NCBI GenBank assembly: GCA_004213965.1
Contig: SGZI01000003.1
Span: 1-41,620 of the forward strand
Source: Flavobacteriales bacterium
Lineage (GTDB): Bacteria > Bacteroidota > Bacteroidia > Flavobacteriales > Flavobacteriaceae
DNA length: 41,620 nucleotides
Direction: 5' to 3'
Positions 34,549-41,620 of this stretch are shown here, one piece after another. A program made the translations under genes and the position numbers. Under the pieces are notes generated by a model, which worked only from the letters and a program-made list of their open reading frames with translations, made no database searches and was not told the DNA's origin. Position 1 is the stretch's first letter; every line of letters starts with the position of its first letter.

Positions 34549-35361
34549 CTATTTTTTTGGAAAGATTTTTATTTCAAAAAGTTTATCCCACATTTTACCA
34601 GTTACAAAAATACTGTTAGAGGTTTTATTATATGCAATACCGTTTAATACATCTAAATCTTTATGGTTTGTTACTTTTTCTCTTAATGATGATAAATCAA
34701 TAACACCCTCTACTATTCCATTCTCAGGATTTATGATTGCAATGCCCTCAGCACCATATATGTTCCCATATATTCTGTCATTAATCCATTCAAGCTCATT
34801 TAAATTGGTAAGTTTCCTTTTATTTGTGTGAGGCTGAATGTAATCTAGCTCTTCCAATGATTTTGGATCTAATAACCATATTTTATCTGTGCCATCACTT
34901 TTATAAAGAGTCTCCCCATCATTGCATAAACCCCATCCTTCTTTACTTTTGTTGTAAGAAAAAGAATCCAAAATATTAAAAGTATTAATATCATATATAA
35001 ACCCAACTTTCTCTCTCCATGATAATAGATATATCAAATCATCTTTAATAGTTATTCCTTCAGCAAAATACTTTCCATTAATTTTCTTTTTATGCAATAC
35101 TTTTCCAGATTTGTAATCAACCTTTCTAAGTTCTGACTTACCATATCTTCCAATACTTTCATATAAGTCTCCATTATAAAATTCCAAACCTTGTGTATAT
35201 GCATTAATATCATGAGGAAATTCATTGATTATTTCATATGAGTAGATTGTTGGAATTAAATTATTTTTTGGTAATGTTTTAGATTGATTCTCACTACAGC
35301 TAATCAATAACATTAACACAATAAGAGTTGTAATTATATTCTGAATATATATTTTTATCAT
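34549..35361 (-). CDS. Glutaminyl-peptide cyclotransferase (glutamine cyclotransferase) lipoprotein
   Basis: The 270-residue protein has lipobox LLISC (Cys about 22) and a five-bladed beta-propeller of the plant/bacterial glutamine cyclotransferase family (PF05096). Diagnostic segments: NAYTQGLEFYNGDLYESIGRYGKSELRKV, YFAEGITI, EGWGLCNDGETLYKSDGT, LNELEWINDRIYGNIY and DLDVLNGIAYN followed by TGKMWDKLFEI. It turns N-terminal glutamine into pyroglutamate, which shields exported proteins from aminopeptidases. In Bacteroidetes some T9SS and lipoprotein substrates carry N-terminal Gln after signal cleavage, so a periplasmic role is plausible. It is first in a three-gene operon. Confidence 0.88.
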   Translation of the reverse strand: MIKIYIQNIITTLIVLMLLISCSENQSKTLPKNNLIPTIYSYEIINEFPHDINAYTQGLEFYNGDLYESIGRYGKSELRKVDYKSGKVLHKKKINGKYFAEGITIKDDLIYLLSWREKVGFIYDINTFNILDSFSYNKSKEGWGLCNDGETLYKSDGTDKIWLLDPKSLEELDYIQPHTNKRKLTNLNELEWINDRIYGNIYGAEGIAIINPENGIVEGVIDLSSLREKVTNHKDLDVLNGIAYNKTSNSIFVTGKMWDKLFEIKIFPKK

Positions 35362-35420
35362 AGTAGTGTTTAGTGGAGTAAATTTAAGCTATATATTTTT
35401 AAATTACCCAAAAAATATTA

Positions 35421-35448
35421 TTGACTAATACCAAAAATTGTATCTTTG
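35421..35448 (+). promoter_or_regulatory. Promoter of the SRP RNA gene (TTG-N17-TATCTTTG)
   Basis: TTG at 35421-35423 and TATCTTTG at 35441-35448 match both Bacteroidetes consensus elements with a 17-base spacer. The predicted start, about five bases after the -7 box, coincides with the first G of the SRP RNA. Confidence 0.85.
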
Positions 35449-35452
35449 CATT

Positions 35453-35546
35453 GGCAAGTCCTACACAACTAGCTCCTGATTAATCCTCCAGAACGGGAAC
35501 GTAGCAAAGGTATTCGGTTGTAGCAGTGTGATGTAGGTAGCTTGCC
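35453..35546 (+). ncRNA. ffs: Signal recognition particle RNA (4.5S, small bacterial type)
   Basis: A 94-base transcript closed by GGCAAG/CTTGCC and then CCTACA/TGTAGG. Its apical hairpin is ACG-GGAA-CGT (35493-35502), with the GGAA tetraloop of SRP RNA helix 8, next to the conserved AGCA (35503-35506) of the symmetric loop that binds Ffh. A T-run follows directly, so the closing stem may also end transcription. It guides the SRP-receptor interaction in co-translational membrane targeting. It lacks any ORF and the track does not show it. Confidence 0.9.
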
Positions 35547-35547
35547 A

Positions 35548-35556
35548 TTTTTTTTA
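35548..35556 (+). terminator. T-run terminating the SRP RNA
   Basis: Eight Ts directly after the closing stem (CTTGCCA-TTTTTTTT) allow release of the SRP RNA transcript. The downstream SDR gene starts only 9 bases later. Confidence 0.6.
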
Positions 35557-35564
35557 ACTGCAAT

Positions 35565-36362
35565 ATGTATAAAGTAATCTTAATTACTGGAGGATCATCA
35601 GGTATTGGTAAAGCTATTGGTGAATATCTTAATGATAAAGGATATATTGTTTACGGTACTAGTAGAGATATATCCAGATATCCCAACTCTAAATTCAAAC
35701 TATTAACCTTGGATGTTACTAATAATGATCAAATAAGATCATGTGTAGAGCATGTTATTAATGAACAGGGAAGGGTAGATGTACTAATAAATAATGCAGG
35801 AGTTGGTATTACAGGACCTTTAGAAGAGATTCCTGAAGAGGAAATACATAAACATTTTAAAACAAATTTATACGGACCAATTAATATGATTAAAGCAGTT
35901 CTTCCGCATATGAGAAGAGAAAGTAATGGCTTGATTATTAATATTACTTCTATTGCAGGCTATGTCGGATCCCCCTTTAGATCAGTTTATAGTGCTGGTA
36001 AAGCGGCGTTAGATCTAATTTCAGAAACATTAAATATGGAAACTAAAGAATTTAAAATAAATGTTGTTAGTCTTGCTCCAGGCGATTATTTAACAAATAT
36101 ACCTAATGGAAGATTTCATTCACCAGTAAAAGATAATTCACCATACAAGACATCTTATAAAAAAGGATTAGATATCATGAATAAACATATTGATTCAGGA
36201 GCAAATCCAAAAAAAATTGGGGAACTGGTTTATAAAATTCTTAATTTAAAAACACCAAATAAAAAATATTTATCAGGATCATTTATTGAAACACTAGCTC
36301 CATTTTTAAAATTCATACTACCTCAAAGATTATTTGAATATATTGTAATGAAAAATTATTAG
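35565..36362 (+). CDS. Short-chain dehydrogenase/reductase (SDR)
   Basis: The 265-residue classical SDR shows the cofactor loop TGGSSGIG (8-15), NNAGVGITGPLEEI, the Ser in INITSIAGYVG and the catalytic YSAGK with LDLISETLNME. The specific substrate is not clear. The extra C-terminal segment (KKYLSGSFIETLAPFLKFILPQRLFEYIVM) is amphipathic and could contact membrane, as in SDRs acting on lipids or retinol-like compounds. It starts 18 bases after the SRP RNA, probably by read-through or its own weak promoter. Confidence 0.85.
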   Translation: MYKVILITGGSSGIGKAIGEYLNDKGYIVYGTSRDISRYPNSKFKLLTLDVTNNDQIRSCVEHVINEQGRVDVLINNAGVGITGPLEEIPEEEIHKHFKTNLYGPINMIKAVLPHMRRESNGLIINITSIAGYVGSPFRSVYSAGKAALDLISETLNMETKEFKINVVSLAPGDYLTNIPNGRFHSPVKDNSPYKTSYKKGLDIMNKHIDSGANPKKIGELVYKILNLKTPNKKYLSGSFIETLAPFLKFILPQRLFEYIVMKNY

Positions 36363-36408
36363 ATATAATATGTTAATAACTTAGCTAACTATTATCTAGC
36401 AATTATTG

Positions 36409-36416
36409 TAAATTTG
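36409..36416 (+). promoter_or_regulatory. Candidate -7 box (TAAATTTG) for the aldolase gene
   Basis: TAAATTTG fits TAnnTTTG, 23 bases before the ATG at 36440. The -33 region holds TTAG rather than TTG. Confidence 0.4.
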
Positions 36417-36439
36417 AAATTCTAATCTAAACACTTATA

Positions 36440-37093
36440 ATGAAATTTTTTATTGATACAGCTAATTTAGACCAAATTAAAGAGGCTCAAGATTTAGGAA
36501 TACTTGATGGCGTGACTACCAATCCTTCACTTATGGCTAAAGAAGGAATAACTGGAAAGCAAAATATTTTAGACCATTATAAAAACATTTGTAATATTGT
36601 TGACGGAGATGTTTCGGCTGAAGTAATTTCAACAGATTATAAGGGTATGTTAAAAGAAGGTGAAGAGCTTTCATCTCTTAACAAACAAATTGTGGTAAAA
36701 GTTCCGATGATAAAAGATGGAATAAAAGCAGCTAGATATTTTAGTGACAATAATATAAAAACTAATGTTACTTTAGTTTTTTCTGCTGGACAAGCCCTTT
36801 TAGCAGCTAAGGCAGGAGCAACATATGTCTCTCCATTTATTGGAAGACTAGATGATATTTCAACTGATGGTTTAGGCTTAATTTCTGAAATTAGAGAAAT
36901 TTATGATAATTACGGATTCTCTACTGAAATTCTTGCAGCATCTATTAGACATACAATGCATATTATTGACTGTTCAAAGATTGGCGCAGATGTTATCACT
37001 GCACCTTTAAAGTCTATTCTAGGACTTTTAAAACATCCACTTACGGATATAGGATTAGAAAATTTTCTAAAAGACTACAAAAAAGGTAATTAA
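36440..37093 (+). CDS. fsa: Fructose-6-phosphate aldolase/transaldolase (TalC/Fsa type)
   Basis: The 217-residue small transaldolase shows MKFFIDTANLDQIKEAQDLGILDGVTTNPSLMAKEG, the Schiff-base lysine in QIVVKVPM (Lys87), TNVTLVFSAGQALLAAKAGATYVSPFIGRLDD and AASIRHTMH. Length and motifs fit the short transaldolase subfamily 3B. It may act as a transaldolase in the pentose phosphate pathway or as an F6P aldolase; flavobacterial members are often annotated as transaldolase, and sequence alone cannot decide. Confidence 0.9.
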   Translation: MKFFIDTANLDQIKEAQDLGILDGVTTNPSLMAKEGITGKQNILDHYKNICNIVDGDVSAEVISTDYKGMLKEGEELSSLNKQIVVKVPMIKDGIKAARYFSDNNIKTNVTLVFSAGQALLAAKAGATYVSPFIGRLDDISTDGLGLISEIREIYDNYGFSTEILAASIRHTMHIIDCSKIGADVITAPLKSILGLLKHPLTDIGLENFLKDYKKGN

Positions 37094-37096
37094 TTT

Positions 37097-38745
<1,649 letters not shown>

Positions 38746-38752
38746 TTTCTAG

Positions 38753-41179
38753 CTATCTTAATTCTGCGCCAAATTCTTTAATAATACTATTAGTTATTCT
38801 ATTCATTAAACCATCTATTTCTTTGTCAGAAAGTGTTTTAGATTCATCTGAAATATTGAAGTTAAGACCATAGCTTTTTTTATTTTTAGGCATATTTCCT
38901 CCAACATAAACATCAAAAAGACTGATGTTTTTTATAAGTTTTTTATTTGCTTTATATGCAATATCATAGATTGATTCAAAATTTACATTTTCATCAATTA
39001 AAATAGATAAATCTCTTGATACCTCAGGGTATTTTGGAATTTTCTTAACTAATACAGGTTTATTATCTACAGTTTTTATAATATTTGTCCAGTTAATTTC
39101 ACCATAATATATTTCTTGATCTACATCAAAAATATTTAAAGCTTCCTTGTTAACAATACCATAATTTGCTATTGTCAAATTATTATGAACTATTGTTTCT
39201 CCTTCAGTCAGGTTTTTGTCTTTTACTGGAAGTGAATTTAGGTTGGTTATATTAAGTTGTTCAATAATTGAGTTAACTATTCCTTTAATATAATAAAAAT
39301 CACTTTTTTCTGTTTTTTTATTCCAATTTTTAGATGATTTATCTCCTGTAATTAAAAGGCATAATTTTTCATCTTCTACATATTTGTTTTTTTCTTTTAG
39401 GTATGTTTTGCCAAATTCAAACATCTTCAAATCAGACTGTTTCCTGTTAATATTATAAGATAATGCTTCAATTCCTGTAAACATTAAAGAATTTCTTAGG
39501 TTTGATAACTCAGCACTTGAGGAATTAATAATATTAATATTAGCAGAATTCTTAATATTTTTATTTTCTTCATTATATTTAGGTGACACCAGAGAATTAG
39601 TCATTATCTCAACAAATCCAAGAGAAACTAGGTGGTTAGAGATTTTATTTTCAAAATCATTTTTTGAAAATTGATCGCAGACCGTTATAGATCTATTTAT
39701 TTTCTTTGACGCCTCTACATTGTTATATCCATATATTCTTAATATTTCTTCAATAATATCAGCCTCTCTAGTAACATCGTTTCTGTAAGCAGGTATTGAT
39801 ATTCCAAGATTTGATTCAGTAATACTTTCAATCTTTATATCCAGTGATGTAATTATTTCTTTAATAATCTCTCTATCAATCTTTTTCCCAATTAGATTTT
39901 CAATATTTTTAAAACTAATTATAATCTGTTTGTCTTCTATTTTTTTTGGATATAGGTCTATAACTTCACTAGAGACCATAGATCCTTTGCAAATTTCTTT
40001 AATCAGTACACATGCTTTTAATAATGCAAGCTTGGTTATACTTGGATCAACACCTCTTTCAAATCTGAATGAAGCATCGGTATTTAGTCCGTGATGTTTT
40101 GAAGATTTTCTGATAGTAATAGGATCAAAATAAGCACTTTCTAAGAAAATTTTAGTAGTTTTTTTAGAAACCCCAGAATCCATGCCGCCATAAATTCCAG
40201 CTAAGCATAGTGGTTTATTTCCGCTGCAAATCATTAAATCATCATTAGTTAATTTTCTTTCTATTCCATCAAGAGTAGTAAATTTAGTACCAGATTTAAG
40301 AGTCTTTACATTTATCTTGTCGTCACAAATATTATCATAATCAAAAGCATGAAGAGGTTGTCCAATATCATGCAAAATATAATTAGTTATATCTACAATA
40401 TTATTAATTGGGGATATACCAATAGAATTCAATTTATTTAATAACCATTCAGGTGAATTTTCTACAACAACATTCTCAATTAATATTCCACAGTATCTAG
40501 GAGCTAATTTTTCATTATCGACTTTTATCTTAAGATTAGTAGATTTTTTATCAACTATAAAATCTGTAGCAGATGGCTTAATTAGCTCTAATTTTTTACC
40601 TCTTTGTAGTAATCCAGCTCTAAGATCTCTTGCTGTTCCAAAATGACTCATAGCATCCGATCTATTAGGAGTTAAGCCAATTTCAAATATTTTATCATTG
40701 TCTATTTTAAATATGTCATTAAGAGGAGTTCCTGCCTTATATTTATCATCTAAAATCATTATTCCCTCAGTTGAGTCCCCTAAATTTAACTCATCTTCAC
40801 CACAGATCATACCGTTACTAGTTTCTCCTCTAATCTTACTCATTTTTATAGTCCATGAATCATCATCTGTGTATATTTTAGCACCTACTGTAGCAACAGG
40901 AACGGTTTGATTAGAATCAATATTTGGTGCTCCACAGACAATCTGTATATTTTCTTTTAACCCTATGTCAACAGTTGTTATTTTAAGTCTATCAGCGTTT
41001 GGATGTTTTCTGCAAGATTTTACTTTCCCAACAACGATCCCTTTTAAGCCGCCTTTTATTGATTGAAAATCTGTTATCCCCTCAACCTCTAATCCTAATT
41101 CTGTAAGTATGCGTGCGGTTTCTTCAGCAGAGTCTTTTAGTTTTAAAAATTGTTTCAACCAATTATATGAGATATTCAT
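38753..41179 (-). CDS. pheT: Phenylalanine-tRNA ligase beta subunit
   Basis: The 808-residue protein is complete. Domains in order: N-terminal segment MNISYNWLKQFLKL; tRNA-binding EMAP/OB domain (about 40-150, GIVVGKVKSCRKHPNADRLKITTVDIG); B3/4 editing domain (about 210-380, NNIVDITNYILHDIGQPLHAFDYD); B5 domain (about 400-475); catalytic-like core (about 490-700); and the FDX-ACB anticodon-binding domain (about 715-808, PEVSRDLSILIDE). With the alpha subunit (PheS, not in the window) it charges tRNA-Phe and edits mischarged tyrosine. It converges with the ABC-F gene across 7 bases. Confidence 0.95.
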   Translation of the reverse strand: MNISYNWLKQFLKLKDSAEETARILTELGLEVEGITDFQSIKGGLKGIVVGKVKSCRKHPNADRLKITTVDIGLKENIQIVCGAPNIDSNQTVPVATVGAKIYTDDDSWTIKMSKIRGETSNGMICGEDELNLGDSTEGIMILDDKYKAGTPLNDIFKIDNDKIFEIGLTPNRSDAMSHFGTARDLRAGLLQRGKKLELIKPSATDFIVDKKSTNLKIKVDNEKLAPRYCGILIENVVVENSPEWLLNKLNSIGISPINNIVDITNYILHDIGQPLHAFDYDNICDDKINVKTLKSGTKFTTLDGIERKLTNDDLMICSGNKPLCLAGIYGGMDSGVSKKTTKIFLESAYFDPITIRKSSKHHGLNTDASFRFERGVDPSITKLALLKACVLIKEICKGSMVSSEVIDLYPKKIEDKQIIISFKNIENLIGKKIDREIIKEIITSLDIKIESITESNLGISIPAYRNDVTREADIIEEILRIYGYNNVEASKKINRSITVCDQFSKNDFENKISNHLVSLGFVEIMTNSLVSPKYNEENKNIKNSANINIINSSSAELSNLRNSLMFTGIEALSYNINRKQSDLKMFEFGKTYLKEKNKYVEDEKLCLLITGDKSSKNWNKKTEKSDFYYIKGIVNSIIEQLNITNLNSLPVKDKNLTEGETIVHNNLTIANYGIVNKEALNIFDVDQEIYYGEINWTNIIKTVDNKPVLVKKIPKYPEVSRDLSILIDENVNFESIYDIAYKANKKLIKNISLFDVYVGGNMPKNKKSYGLNFNISDESKTLSDKEIDGLMNRITNSIIKEFGAELR

Positions 41180-41198
41180 TTTAAATACTTAGGTTTAA

Positions 41199-41206
41199 CA
41201 AATATA
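41199..41206 (-). promoter_or_regulatory. Candidate -7 box (TATATTTG) for pheT
   Basis: CAAATATA on the + strand reads TATATTTG on the - strand, 19 bases upstream of the pheT ATG. Confidence 0.4.
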
Positions 41207-41275
41207 ATAATAGTTACCTTCTAATGAAATCTAAAAAGTTTTTTTAAATTTCAATTTTATTAATAAGTCTGTTAT

Positions 41276-41620
41276 ATGAATAAATTAAAGTATTTAATAG
41301 TGTTGTTATTTACTATACTCTCTTGTAATGAAGATTATAAATTGCCTTCAGGCTCATATATTGGGGCTTTACATACATCTGATAATCAAGAGATTCCTTT
41401 TAATATGTATTTGTTAAATGATGGCTCAATTCAGATATATAATCATAAAGAAATAGTTGATATGGAAAAAATTATTTATGAGAAAGATTCATTTATAATA
41501 AAATCCCCAGTATTTGAAGGATATATTAAAGCAAACAAATCTAAAGAAGGTATTAATGGATATTTTACTAACAATAGTTTAGATAGAAAAATAAAATTTA
41601 CTGCTAATAATGGAACAGAA
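41276..41620 (+). CDS. TlpA-like redoxin lipoprotein, N-terminal part (partial)
   Basis: An ATG at 41276 opens a frame that runs off the window end (115 residues) and is not in the ORF track. The product starts MNKLKYLIVLLFTILSC, a lipoprotein signal (lipobox TILSC). The next part (YIGALHTSDNQEIPFNMYLLNDGSIQIYN, VDMEKIIYEKDSFIIKSPVFEGYI, GINGYFTNNSLDRKIKFTA) recalls the N-terminal domain that precedes thioredoxin folds in flavobacterial TlpA-family proteins. The CxxC domain would lie outside the window, so this assignment rests on memory of the N-domain. Confidence 0.55.
   Translation, partial: MNKLKYLIVLLFTILSCNEDYKLPSGSYIGALHTSDNQEIPFNMYLLNDGSIQIYNHKEIVDMEKIIYEKDSFIIKSPVFEGYIKANKSKEGINGYFTNNSLDRKIKFTANNGTE

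Overview
The window is a low-GC (roughly 30%) chromosomal segment of a member of the Bacteroidota, almost certainly a marine-type, compact-genome flavobacterium. The signs are a T9SS type A C-terminal sorting domain, DUF4835 and DUF6913 family proteins, a HmuY-type lipoprotein with its TonB receptor, the bamD-rpoZ-coaBC-DUF4835-recN gene order, promoter elements of the TAnnTTTG type, no visible Shine-Dalgarno sequences, and lipoproteins with short SC/AC/GC lipoboxes. Intergenic space is very small: no gap exceeds about 200 bases, many genes overlap by 1-32 bases, and most convergent gene pairs meet with no room for a terminator.

Layout. 1-175 is the 3' end of ligA, closed by a bidirectional hairpin. 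236-2994 (-) is a haem-uptake pair: a TonB-dependent receptor followed by a HmuY-like lipoprotein, with a 19-bp palindrome over the expected promoter. 3108-3332 (+) is a small DUF2892 membrane protein. 3329-8365 (-) is a five-gene envelope operon: LolA-like periplasmic protein, two FtsX-type permeases, LolD-like ATPase and a beta-barrel outer-membrane protein, which looks like a complete trans-envelope lipid or lipoprotein export route. 8465-11641 (-) holds a 5'-nucleotidase split into two genes plus a type I sulfatase lipoprotein.

11699-18050 (+) is housekeeping: DUF6913, bamD, rpoZ, coaBC, DUF4835, recN and fabI. 18076-21051 is a large secreted T9SS substrate with Fn3 and adhesion domains, closed by a strong terminator. 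21135-26056 (+) carries a glycosyltransferase, a YbbR-like protein, coaE, and a histidine kinase/response regulator pair. 26042-30003 (-) is a five-gene operon: Gfo/Idh/MocA oxidoreductase, 3-hydroxybutyryl-CoA dehydrogenase, YggS, a DEDDh exonuclease and miaA. The exonuclease appears to start at a non-canonical AUA or AUU codon; the ORF track truncates it and loses its first catalytic motif.

30092-32573 holds pcm (+), smpB (-) and glyA (+). 32570-35361 (-) is a beta-helix lipoprotein, a hotdog thioesterase and a glutaminyl cyclase lipoprotein. 35453-35546 is the SRP RNA gene, with a full Bacteroidetes promoter and its own terminator. It is followed by an SDR oxidoreductase, a fructose-6-phosphate aldolase/transaldolase and an ABC-F protein with a degenerate second Walker A (+), then pheT (-). 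The window ends inside a TlpA-like lipoprotein gene.

I saw no CRISPR array, insertion sequence, prophage or tRNA. The most interesting items are the exonuclease start, the LolA/FtsX/beta-barrel operon, the histidine-free HmuY with its candidate operator, and the tail-to-tail stop-codon overlaps (CTAG, TTAA). No wholly new defence or mobile system is visible.
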